From contig CAVWIZ010000001.1 in NCBI GenBank assembly GCA_963755195.1, forward strand, positions 682,001 through 746,000: 64,000 bases of DNA. The letters run 5' to 3'. Source of the stretch: CAVQJU01 sp963755195. Lineage in GTDB: Bacteria > Acidobacteriota > Vicinamibacteria > Vicinamibacterales > CAVVIG01. A model generated the notes under the pieces. That model made no database searches, was not told the origin of the DNA, and saw only the letters and a list, made by a program, of their open reading frames with translations. The first letter of the stretch is position 1, and each line of letters opens with the position of its first letter. This document shows, in pieces, positions 42,075 through 52,100 of this stretch. Position numbers and translations under genes: made by a program.

Positions 42075-43598
42075 TCAGTCGTCCCGATCGACGATGGCCG
42101 CACGCTGCTGGAGGTCCCCGAGGACGCTCTCGATCTGCTCCAGGGCACTGCGGAGGTCTTCGGCGATCTCAGCCGCCAGCACGTGCGGGTCCGGTAGCTT
42201 GGAGGAGTCCTCCAGCGACTCGTCCTTCAGCCAGAAGATGTCGAGGCTGCACTTGTCCCGCGCAACGATCTCGTCGTAGGTGAACACACGCCACCGGCCT
42301 TCAGGGTTCTTCTTCTCGTCCCACGTCGGCTTGCGCTGGTGGCGGTTCTCCGGGTGGTAGCACTCGACAAACTCGTCGAGGTCCGCACGGACCATGCGCC
42401 GCTCCTTCAGCGTGAACTCCTTGTTGGTGCGGCAGTCGTAGATCCACACCTTCTTGGTCCACGGCTCCTTCGCGCCCGGCTTCCGGTCGAAGAAGATCAC
42501 GTTCGCCTTCACGCCTTGTGCGTAGAAGATGCCGGTGGGCAGACGCAGGAGCGTGTGGACCTCGCACTCCTGCAACAGCTTGCGCCGAACCTTCTCACCA
42601 GCCCCGCCCTCGAAGAGGACGTTGTCGGGCACGACCACGGCCGCACGGCCGGGGATCTTCAGCATCGACTTCACATGCTGGACGAAGTTGAGCTGCTTGT
42701 TGGAGGTCGTCGTCCAGAAGTCCGGCCGGTTGTAGGTGATGGACTCCTTGTCGGTTTCGCCCTCGTCGTTGATGACGGTGATGGAGGACTTCTTCCCGAA
42801 GGGCGGGTTGGTCAGCACCACGTCCACGAGTTCAGACGGCTCGCTCCGCAAGGCATCGTCGGTCTTGATCGGCGGCTTCTTCTTCCCGTCGTCCGGGCCA
42901 ATGCCGTGGAGGAACAGGTTCATCGCGCACAGGCGAGCGACGCCGTCGACCAGTTCCACCCCGCGCAGGGCGTCGTAGCGGAGGTGGCGCTTCTGGTCCT
43001 TGTCGAGCTTGTAGTGGGTGGCGACGTAGGTGTGGGCCGAGAGGAGAAAGCCGCCCGTGCCACAGGCCGGGTCAGCGATGATCTCGCCCGGCATCGGGCG
43101 CACGCAGTCCACCAGCGCGTCGATCAGGGACCTCGGCGTGAAGTACTGCCCCGCGCCGCTCTTCGTGTCCTGGGCGTTCCGTTCCAGCAAGCCCTCGTAG
43201 GCGTCGCCTTTGACGTCCGCCGACATCTCCAGCCACGACTCGTTGCCAATCAGGTCGACGACGAGCTTGCGGAGCTTGGCGGGGTCTTGAATCTTGTTCT
43301 GGGCCTTGCTGAAGATGAGCCCGAGCATCCCGCCTTGCTCGCCGAGCTTCCGCAGCGTGTCGCGGTAGTGCTGCTCCAGCTTGACGCCTTCCATCTTCGG
43401 GTTGGCGAGGTCGACCCAGCGAAAGCCAGCGGGGATGGCCTGCGGCTCGCCGGTGAGGGCCGCCCGTTCGTCAGCCATCTTCAAGAACAACAGGAACGTC
43501 AGTTGTTCGAGGTAGTCCTGATAGCTGAGGCCGTCGTCGCGGAGGACCTGGCAGTAGCTCCACAGCTTCTTGACGATGCGTTCGCTCCGGTCGCTCAT
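42075..43598 (-). CDS. hsdM: type I restriction-modification methyltransferase subunit (HsdM)
   Basis: 507 aa. ATG 43598 overlaps the hsdS stop (ATGA). The N-terminal HsdM_N domain (KKLWSYCQVLRDDGLSYQDY, EQLTFLLFLKMADE) is followed by the N6-adenine methylase fold: GQYFTPRSLIDALVDCV, SAM motif DPACGTGGFLLSAH, catalytic NPPFG (VLTNPPFGKKS) and 'RAAVVVPDNVLFEGG'. It methylates adenine in the target set by HsdS and is part of the M2S and R2M2S complexes. It is the last of three overlapping genes read R-S-M. Unlike hsdS and hsdR it reads without interruption. Confidence 0.96.
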   Translation of the reverse strand: MSDRSERIVKKLWSYCQVLRDDGLSYQDYLEQLTFLLFLKMADERAALTGEPQAIPAGFRWVDLANPKMEGVKLEQHYRDTLRKLGEQGGMLGLIFSKAQNKIQDPAKLRKLVVDLIGNESWLEMSADVKGDAYEGLLERNAQDTKSGAGQYFTPRSLIDALVDCVRPMPGEIIADPACGTGGFLLSAHTYVATHYKLDKDQKRHLRYDALRGVELVDGVARLCAMNLFLHGIGPDDGKKKPPIKTDDALRSEPSELVDVVLTNPPFGKKSSITVINDEGETDKESITYNRPDFWTTTSNKQLNFVQHVKSMLKIPGRAAVVVPDNVLFEGGAGEKVRRKLLQECEVHTLLRLPTGIFYAQGVKANVIFFDRKPGAKEPWTKKVWIYDCRTNKEFTLKERRMVRADLDEFVECYHPENRHQRKPTWDEKKNPEGRWRVFTYDEIVARDKCSLDIFWLKDESLEDSSKLPDPHVLAAEIAEDLRSALEQIESVLGDLQQRAAIVDRDD

Positions 43599-45184
43599 GC
43601 CGCTCCCTTCGCCGTGCGGCCACGGCTCTTCTTGGTGGGGGCAGCGGCGGCGCGTTCGGCCCGGATGCGGGCGAGCAGCTTCTCGGCCGGTTCGTCAGTC
43701 GGGTCTTGATCGACGAGCTTGCCCTCGAAGGCCCACTTGAGAACGGCCTGCCGAAGACGCGAGCATCGCGCGCATGTCGCGTCGACAGCTGTCGCCTGCA
43801 GCGTCCGCGACCGACGAGCAGTCGCTCGACCTCGTCGACGATCCGCTCCTGCTCCGCGAGCGGCGGCAGCGGGAACGGCGAATCGATCGCAACTCGTCGA
43901 GATGACTGAGCGATGTTGCGCTGACGTCGACTTGCCACTCGCTGAACAGCGTCTGCGACGCGACGGTGAGCGCGAAGCACAAGCAGCAGCGCACTCGGAA
44001 GCTCACGCGATCAGACGCGAACTCGATGCAGCGTGGTTCTGGCAGAACAGGCTCGATCACCGTCGCCACGGCAGATCGCAGGCTGCTCGACCAACGCGTG
44101 CCGATCGTCCCTCGACTGAACGAGCACGTCGCCCGGTCGACAGCCGAGTACGCTCGAATTCGCGTGGCTGTCGACGTCCGATCGTCTTGATCTCGTCGAG
44201 ATCGAGTCCGCTCGCGTTGACGTTCGCGACTCGCAGAACAGGCAGCTGCGTCTGTGCCGTCTCGCGCTGCGCATTCTGCCGTCGAGCCCAGTCGGACGAT
44301 CGCCAGAGCTGGTCGACGCTCGCCCAGCACCACCCCTCGGGAAGCTCCGGCAGCGTGCTCGTGTCCGGGGCCACTGGCTCCTCGTACTTGGCCTTCCACT
44401 TGTCGTCCTTCGGTGCCTTTCCGGCGGCCTTGAGCTTGGCGAGTTCGGCTTCTTCCCAGCGGCGACGGCGCTCCTTGAGGATGCGGGCCAGCAGCACCTC
44501 GGCCGGTTCGTAGTCGCGTTTCTCGGCGCGGGCGAGGGACGCCTCGGTCGGCACCAGACGCCCCTCCACAGCCGCCTTGAGCACCGAGGCGCGATACGCC
44601 TTCAGCTTGGCTTGGACTCGTTCGAGGCTGGCGACGGCGTCGTCGAGGCGGGTGAGGTAGGAGTCGATGGCGTCGACGATGCGCTGCTGCTCGGCAGCGG
44701 GCGGCAGCGGAAGCGTCGACCTCGCCGAAGTGCTCGCGGCGTAGATGCTGCACTGCCGACGCCGCTGCGAGCTCGTGCAGACGTCGCTCGAGTAGCGAAC
44801 GTCTGCATCGAAGTACGCAGGTAGTCAGGAACGACGGCTCGCGATTGCGCGGCGACGTCGAATCAGCGTGATCGGAAGCGCCATGCGTCCGAGGCGCATC
44901 GGCACTGCAGACGCGGCCTTGCCGACTCGAGACTCGGCTGCGTCAGCGAACAGCGATGTCGCCTGCGCTGCAGTCGCTGGTACTCGCTCGGTCGCGTGTC
45001 GAGTCGCATCGCGGTACGGTCGACCAGTCGATGCGTCCCACGCGATCGATGTCTGCGATCGCACGAAGTCGAGGCTCGTGCCTGTCGATGCGACGGCTCG
45101 GCGAGCGTCTGCCGTACTCGACGGTCGACACGTCGCCGAAGCGTCGTCGCACGCCCAGCCTGGCGGCAGCTCGACGTCGCTCAT
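43595..45184 (-). CDS. hsdS: type I restriction-modification specificity subunit (HsdS), frames disturbed in both target-recognition regions
   Basis: ATG 45184 (MSDVELPPGWA) overlaps the hsdR stop; TGA 43597-43595 overlaps the hsdM start. Well-preserved parts are the central conserved helices (VQAKLKAYRASVLKAAVEG, RLVPTEASLARAEKRDYEPA, ELPEGWCWASVDQLW) and the end (LKWAFEGKLVDQDPTDEPAE). In both target-recognition regions (about 44710-45150 and 43750-44270) the reading frame jumps every few dozen bases; pieces such as FGDVSTVEYGRRSPS, DIDRVGRIDWS, LPVLRVANVNASGLDLDEI and PFPLPPLAEQERIVDEVERL show the original layout. These regions are unusually rich in TCG/CGA and almost lack homopolymer runs. 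Specificity cannot be predicted. Confidence 0.85.
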
Positions 45185-48052
45185 GCCGCCAGCGCCTCAT
45201 TCAGTTCCTGCACGATGACCTTGAGATCCTTGCCGAAGACCTTCGACGCCCGCGCCAAGCCCCCTTCGTTCGTGAACGGGGTCAGGTCGAAGCTGTCCAT
45301 GTCGATCTCCAGACTCGTCGCGATGTGGTCGCGCATCATGCCGAGCCACTGAATCTGCTCGTCCGAGAACGTCCGGCCCTTGTTCGCCTGCTGGGCCAGC
45401 CAGTTCTGGAATCGCTCGTGGACACGATCTGCGTGCGGGACAAGCTCGCCGTCTTGATGGAGGGCAAATCGCACGAGTGACACGATGTCGGTCAGGAGCC
45501 GCTGCGCCGACGCACCGCGCACCTTGGACTTCTCCAGCGTCTCGTAGGCGCGCCACAGCTTCTCCGGCGTCCATGAGCGCGGCGGCGACGAGATGGCGTT
45601 GGCGAGCGCCTGGATGTCCTTGAAGCGGAGGCGCTTCTTGTGCGGCACCGAGTAGAAGAACTGGAGGGCGTCGATCTCGTCCTTGTGCTCGGCAAGGTAG
45701 CTCTCGAAGGACTTCACCAGCGCCTCGGCCTTCTGCCGCGCCTCGGGGCTGTAGCCGGTCTGCTCGGGGAGCAACGTGTCCTTGCTGACCTCGTCGACGA
45801 TCTGCTCGAACTTCTGCCGGAGGTCGAGGATGAGCTTTCGCAGCGGCGGCGTGGCCATGAGCGTCTGGATGGCCGCCTTCTTCAACGGCGCAGCGGCCTT
45901 CTCGATCTGCTCCTCGGTGGGCGTGTCCGCGTCGCTCAGGTGGAACATCTGGCGTGCCGCGTCGTCCTGCTCGATCCGCGTCGAGGGCGGCGACGAGCGC
46001 ACCGGAGATACTCGCCAGCGACACGCCGCCGGACGTGTCGTCGATGAGCTTCTTGTCATCGGGACCGCACTGCTTGTCGATGCGGGCCAGGCGGCTGGCG
46101 AGCGACGAGAGGTAGTCGTCTTTCACGCCTCCGGCAGCGACGTGGTCGAGCAGGACCTTGAGCGACACGCTGGGGTTCTTCTCCAGCGGCTTGGTGTCGG
46201 ACAGCGTCTTCTCCGTCACGCCCACGCAGTCCACGATGAGGAAGTGCGTCTTGGCCTTGGCGTCCGGGGTGACGGCCCGGAGTTCATCCGGGTTGATGAC
46301 GCGGACGCCACGGCCCTTCATCTGCTCGAACAGCACGCGGGAGTGCACGCTCCGCATGAACATGACGATCTCGACCGGCTTGATGTCCGTCCCCGTGGCG
46401 ATCAGGTCCACCGTGACGACGATGCGCGGGTTGTAGCTGTTGCGAAAGGACTGAATGAGGTCTGCGGGCTTTGCGCCCGTCACCTTGTAGGTGATCTTCT
46501 GGCAGAAGTCGTTTCCCTTGCCGAACTCCTCGCGGACGATCTTGACGATGTCCTCGGCGTGCGAGTCGTCCTTGGCGAAGATGAGCGTCTTCGGCACCGC
46601 CTCGGTGCGGTCGGGGAACGTCTCCTTCAACACCTTGTCGCGAAACGTCTGGACGATGAGCCGAATCTGGTCGATCGCGACGACGTTCCGGTCGAGGTCG
46701 GCCCCGGTGTAGTGCACGTCCTCGTCAGGAGCCTCCCACCGCATCTTGCGGGTCTGGCGGTCGCGGTAGCCCACCATCGTGCCCGGCGCAGCCTCGATCG
46801 TGGAGCCCGCCGCCGTGATGCTCGTGCGAATCCGGTAGACCTCGTAGTCGCAGTTCACGCCGTCCGCAACCGCCCGCTCGTGCGGGTACTCCATGACGAC
46901 GTTCTGGTTGAAGAAGCCGTAGGTGTGCTTGGCCGGAGTCGCCGTGAGGCCCAGCAAGTAGGCGTCGAAGTACTCCAGCACCTGCCGCCACAGCGAGTAG
47001 ATGGAGCGGTGGCACTCGTCGATGAAGATGACGTCGAAGAACTCGGGCGGGATGGCCTTGTTGTAGACGACCGGCAGCGGCTCCTTGGGCAGCGTCGGGT
47101 CGTCGTCCATCGGCGTGTGCTCTTCCGCCTCGGGGTCAAGCTCCGGCTCGCCCTTCAGAATCGAATAGAGCCGCTGGATGGTCGAGATCACGACCTTGCT
47201 CGATGAGCCGATCGTGTTCGAGGTCAGCCGCTGGACGTTGTACAGCTCGTTGAACTTCCGGTTGTCGTCCGGCGTGCGGAAGCCCTGGAACTCCTTTTCG
47301 GCCTGCTCGCCGAGGTTGGCCCTGTCCACGAGGAACAGCACACGCCGGGCTCCGCCGAACTTGATGAGGCGATAGATCTCGGTGACCGCCAGCAGGGTCT
47401 TGCCGGTCCCGGTGGCCATCTGGATGAGGGCGCGCGGCCGGTCGTCGAACAGGCTCTTCTCCAGATTGACGATGGCCTGCACCTTGTTCGGCCACAGGCC
47501 GGGCAACTCGACCGGCGGCATGGCCCGCAGTCGCGCCCGCAGCGTGGAGGGCTTGGTGTCGTCGGCGGCGGTGTAGAAGCCACCGGACTGCTTGAGCCAC
47601 CCGTCGAGCGTGTCGGCGGTCAGCCACTCCCGCAGCGTCTCGGGCCGGTGAAACGTGAAGACCGGGCGCGAGCGCGGCTGCGGGTCCAGCGTGTTGATGA
47701 AGACGGTTTCTTCGCCGGTCGAGATGTAGGCAAACGGCAGGGGCTTCTGCGGGGCCGTCAGCGAGGCTGGCAGGCCCTCGACGTATTTCTTGGCCTGGAC
47801 CTCGACGCTCGTGAACGAGTAGCCAGCGGGCTTGGCCTCCACGACGCCAACGGCATTGCCGTCGACGAAGAGCAGGTAGTCGACGTACCCGTGGCCCTTC
47901 TCCAGCTTGAACTCGCGGACGGCGATGCCGTCGCCCGCCGTGAGGTTCATGTCCTCGCGGTCTTGAACGAGCCAGCCCGCCTGCGCCAGCAGGGCGTCAA
48001 TCTTCTCGCGGGCCTTGGCTTCAGGCGCGTTCTTGCTGCCGGCTGGTGACAT
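45181..48052 (-). CDS. hsdR: type I restriction-modification endonuclease subunit (HsdR), one frameshift
   Basis: ATG 48052 (MSPAGSKNAPEAKAREKIDA). The PD-(D/E)xK nuclease core is YVDYLLFVDGNAVGVVEAKP. The helicase motor shows QMATGTGKTLLAVTEI (Walker A), FIDECHRSIYSLW (DECH), LLGLTATPAKHTYGF and VVTVDLIATGTDIKPVEIVM. Near 46000 the frame changes: SGGVSLASISGALVAALD continues in another frame as TRIEQDDAARQMFHLSDADT and the C-terminal helical region to the stop at 45183-45181. About 955 aa, normal for the family. It cleaves unmodified DNA after ATP-dependent translocation, together with HsdS and HsdM encoded directly downstream. Confidence 0.93.
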
Positions 48053-48184
48053 CGCTAAGACTCCGTGGAGAACAGAGAACCCAATTGGAGAGCTTACAGG
48101 CCTGCGGGACCGAAGGCCACAAATCGGACGGGGCCTCAATCCGAGCCCGCGTCATGTCAGCGAAGGAGGGACGTTCACCTTTGG

Positions 48185-48216
48185 CGTAGGCCATGTGTTA
48201 TACATAGTCATACATG
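48185..48216 (+). promoter_or_regulatory. promoter/operator region of the ribbon-helix-helix gene
   Basis: The stretch TGTTATACATAGTCATACAT just before and over the ATG at 48214 contains two TATACAT/CATACAT half-sites in direct orientation 10 bp apart and a TTATAC -10-like box. In an otherwise GC-rich region this suggests an autoregulated promoter bound by the ribbon-helix-helix product. Confidence 0.4.
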
Positions 48217-48471
48217 ACGCCGCTGAAGCCCACGGCATTTCGGATTGAAGCCGACTTGCTCGACGCTCTTCAGGAGATCAAGCGCCGCGACGGCGTGCCG
48301 GTCTCCGAGCAGGTCCGACGGGCGCTTCAGGCGTGGCTCGAATCGAAAGGCGTCATGAAAACGGAGCGCAAGCGGGCGTCACCCGCAAGCGCCCCTAACC
48401 CGTCAACCGAGGTTAGTCGGTCGAGCGGGCTCCCGCCATTTTACGGGAACCCCACGACCCTGGAGGTTCCC
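48214..48471 (+). CDS. ribbon-helix-helix (CopG-like) protein
   Basis: ATG 48214. MTPLKPTAFRIEADLLDALQ followed by EIKRRDGVPVSEQVRRALQA is a standard ribbon-helix-helix DNA-binding fold (beta strand TAFRI, helix A, helix B). After about 50 residues the sequence turns Ser/Pro-rich, and no stop codon occurs before the resolvase start at 48472, with which it is in frame. Either a stop was lost to an indel or the two are read as one ~279-aa polypeptide. Such small proteins act as antitoxins or autorepressors. It is divergent from hsdR. Confidence 0.65.
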
Positions 48472-49053
48472 ATGCGCTGCGCGATCTACGCCCGTGTCAG
48501 CACCTTCGATCAAGAACCCGAGAATCAGCTTGCGGAACTCCGGCGCTACGTCGCCGCGCGCGGCTGGACCGCCGTCGAGTACGTCGACCGCGGCGTCAGC
48601 GGCGCGAAGGACCGACGTCCGGCGCTCGATCGACTCCTGACGGACGCCCGGCGCCGGCGATTCGATGTGCTCGTCGTGCTGGCGGCTCGATCGCCTCGGC
48701 CGCAACCTCCGGCACCTGATCACGCTGCTCGAGGAGCTCCAGGCGCTCGGCGTCGCGTTCGTCATCGCTCAACGAGGGCATCGACGCCACGACGCCGGCC
48801 GGCAAGCTCCAGATGCACATCCTCGGGGCGATCGCGGAGTTCGAGCGCGCGCGCATCGCGGAACGCGTCAAGGCGGGCCTGCAGCGCGCCAGGGCGCAGG
48901 GGAAGCGGCTCGGGCGACCACGGAAGGTGCGAGCCGACGATCGCCGTTCCTGGTGGCTCTGTGCGCGAGGCGGCGCGTGTCTGGGGCGTGTCGAAATCGA
49001 CGGCGGCTCGGTGGATCAATGCGGGCGGACGACGGCACTCCATCTCAGCTTGA
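48472..49053 (+). CDS. resolvase-type serine recombinase, frameshifted
   Basis: ATG 48472 has TGGAGG 5 nt upstream. MRCAIYARVSTFDQEPENQL with Ser10-equivalent, YVDRGVSGAKDRRPALDRLL, then in other frames LDRLGRNLRHLITLLEELQA and GKLQMHILGAIAEFERARIA followed by RVKAGLQRARAQGKRLGRPR. The C-terminal helix-turn-helix is REAARVWGVSKSTAARWINA, ending at 49053. About 194 aa, normal for Tn3/Hin-type resolvases. Frame changes lie near 48684, 48765 and 48945. It probably resolves or inverts DNA of a mobile element in this island. Confidence 0.8.
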   Translation: MRCAIYARVSTFDQEPENQLAELRRYVAARGWTAVEYVDRGVSGAKDRRPALDRLLTDARRRRFDVLVVLAARSPRPQPPAPDHAARGAPGARRRVRHRSTRASTPRRRPASSRCTSSGRSRSSSARASRNASRRACSAPGRRGSGSGDHGRCEPTIAVPGGSVREAARVWGVSKSTAARWINAGGRRHSISA

Positions 49054-49184
49054 AGGTCTGGGGATCGTTCGTAAACACTACGGCGTTACTCGCAACTCCC
49101 GTGCTGCGGCGGGCCGCGCAGCGGACCGTCCGCTGTAACCCGTTGTTAGCGGTCGGATGCACAGGCCGTCGCTGGCCGCCGTGG

Positions 49185-52100
49185 TCACGACTTCCTCCCG
49201 GCCCGTTTCGCGCCCTTGGACGCCGCCTGTTTCGCGACCTTCTTGGTGGATGGCTTCTTTGCCGTGCCCCTCGATGCCGGATGCCGCTGGCCTGCCGTCT
49301 TCTTCCCAGGCGGCTTCACACTCTGCTTGAGGTCTGCTTCGGTCAGCACTTCGCGCCATGCGTTTCCCTGTTGCCGCTGAGTATCCACGAGCCATTGCGG
49401 AGGTGATGGCGGATAGGGTCGCAGCTCACGCTCGCCGAACGTGAGCCAGACGACAGCGCGCTCGCCCATATACTGGCGAAGCAGATCTTCGCGAACGTAA
49501 AGGACGTTTCCATCGAGGCCGTCGACTCCCCTCAACGTGACCGTGGCCCGAGTTCCATCGGCAAGGAATTGGTCAAAGCTCTGTGGTGCGCTGCGGAAGT
49601 CGAACAGGGCGGAGAAGCAGCGCGATGGCACTCGCGCGCTACCTGCACGGTTCATCTCGCTGTGGTAGCTCTCCCAAGCGTAGTCGTGCGCGAGGACCTC
49701 GACCTCTACATCGCCTGTCCCAACCCGAACGTAGTCTCGATACGCATGCTCCGGGCCGGTTTCGGCAAGCACTCCGGCGGCGAAGCCCGGGTGCCAGGGG
49801 ATCTCGCCGGCGAATGTGTAGTGGTCACTCGGCACGTCATGGGCTCTCCATGGTCGTGCGCTAGCATTGAGGGCCGCCACCAGTCGCGGAACGCTCTGCT
49901 TGGACGTAACCAACGCCGAGATGAAGGCCCATACCTCACGCCCAAGGACCCTGTCCTCTGCCTTAACGAAGCCGTGAACCGCAACCCACGGCCCATGCTG
50001 CTCGCCGATCTTGCCCCGAACGAGTAGGTTGCGAGGAACGTGCGTAGTGTTCTCGCGAATCCAACGCTCGTGATTGTCAACGGCCGGCGACAACCATGCC
50101 TGCGGACTCGAAACATCCCCGTCGGCGGGTGGTTGTTCAGGGAATGACGGATCGATGTCGACGTCGGATAGCCGCCTACCGTCGTCGGGCAGAAGGCCCT
50201 TCGCTTCGAGTATTCCCGCGTACATGAAAAACGCAATCCAGCCGTATTTCTTCCCATAGCGCTCGGCGCGAGGGCGTTGCCCACGCGCTTCTTCTCGAAA
50301 GGCGTTCTCCGCGATCCGGCTGTCCAGTTCTTTGAATGTCCCTGCTCTCCAGCCAAGCAACCACGCCACGCCGCGCACGTAGGCCACGGCCGACTGGTGC
50401 CCTTGATGACTTGTGTCGTAGTTAGAGCGGTCCTCGAATAGGCCCCCCAGTGTGTAGTTCTCGAAATCCATTTGCAGCGTCTCGTCCATTTCGTCGGCTC
50501 GTGGGTCGCCTTTCGCGATGGGCGAGACTGGTGAGGGCGTGCCGAACGACCATGTACTGCGAAAGCGATCGGGAAATGAAGACGGGTAGAATCGCTCAGC
50601 GAACGCGATGATGCCCCGCGCGTAGAGGCGCGCTAAGTAGTGACTGGTTGGCGCGGTCGCCGACGGGTCCACGAGCGCATTCGCAAGCCGGTCGAGGAAT
50701 AGCGCTAAGTGAACCTCGAAGTCGCCGTTCGCCTGCTGGTGGCCCATGACGACGCCATAGGAGGCCGCGAGCATGCGCTCACCGACATAGGCATCGTTCA
50801 CACCCAGAGCGTCAATGGTCAGCTCGAAGAGTTTTTCGGGAGCGACTCGGCCGAACCAATATAGTGCCCGCGTCGCCTGGTCGCGCAATCGTCGAATTGT
50901 GCTGGTGAGCGTCCACATAACCCAACGGGCGCGAAGTTGATCACCGGCGCGTGTTTCCCCCTGTCGCCAACGCCGCTCGAGGCGTTCAAGGTCGCCGATT
51001 ACTTTCTTTTGGTTCCTTCGAAGCCACTCCGTCCAGCGCAGGTCGCGGTCCGCGACACCCATTGGCCGCAGCACTCGGTCCAGCGCCTCGGCGTTAAGCG
51101 GATGACTAGCCGTTCCTCGTACCACCCAAAGCTGCTCTAGCAGCTCTGGGTCTCGCTGACGTACGAGATCAAGCAACGCGTCCACCGTTGCCGCGTCTAA
51201 ATAGGCGGCTTCGAGCCTTGCGGCCGTACGCAATGCGCGAGAGCGCAAGGGCTCATCAACCAGCTGCCACAGCTGTTTCGAGTGGAATAGTCGAGGGATC
51301 TGCCCGACCAATGAGTACACCACATCGTCCGCGAGCGGATGCCCGCCATAGTTGTCGCCCGCCAATAGGGTCATCGTGGAGGGCTCTTGGATCCAAGTCT
51401 CGAGGCCAGCCTGTCCGTATTTCACGAGCAGCGCGGTGGCGATGATGTGCCCGCCCAACCGGTCGTATACAGGCACGTACGCGCCGCGTCCATTCGACGG
51501 CATGCGGAGCAGAACTCCTTCGTGCTCCAACGCGCGCACAAGGCTCTGGTCCCATGGTCGCTTGTCATCTCCAAGAATGCGGCGCAACTCGTCGCTGTCA
51601 ATCGAACGACTACGCGAGTCCCAGAGGGCGTTGGCAACGACAGTGAGCGCCGCACGAACGTCTTGCGAGTAGTACCGTTGCGTTCTTGGGGCAAGCTCCG
51701 CGATTCGATCGCCCACTTGGTCGAGGTAGCGGTCGAACAACGCAGTCAGCGAGCCAGGCATTGCGTCGATGCCGACGACTTTCTGACGAGTCGGGTTCGT
51801 CACCTCGCAGAAGAGACGCAATGTAAGCGGATGCCGGAGGAGCCCAATCGGAAGCGAGGCATCGGTTGCCTCGATCTTGTAGTGGCGGAAGTGCGCACGG
51901 ATGGCGTCGATCGTGGCGTCCCCATAGCCCTCGATCTCGACGCGGCGAGTTCCATCGGGAAGCGTCTCGTCCGCAAACTCAGGTCGTAACGTGCAGACCA
52001 ATACGACGTAGGGGTATTTCGCGAGCGTCGTCTCCAGCGCAGCGAGCAGAGGCTTCCAGGCACGTGGATCTTCCGACTCGTTGAGCCCATCGATGATCAC

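Noticed and set aside
49119..49152. Integron attC sites at the ends of the STAND operon
   Set aside because: GTTAGCG breaks the GTTRRRY rule (C at the third R), no integron integrase is present, and the 5.5-kb segment is far larger than a cassette.
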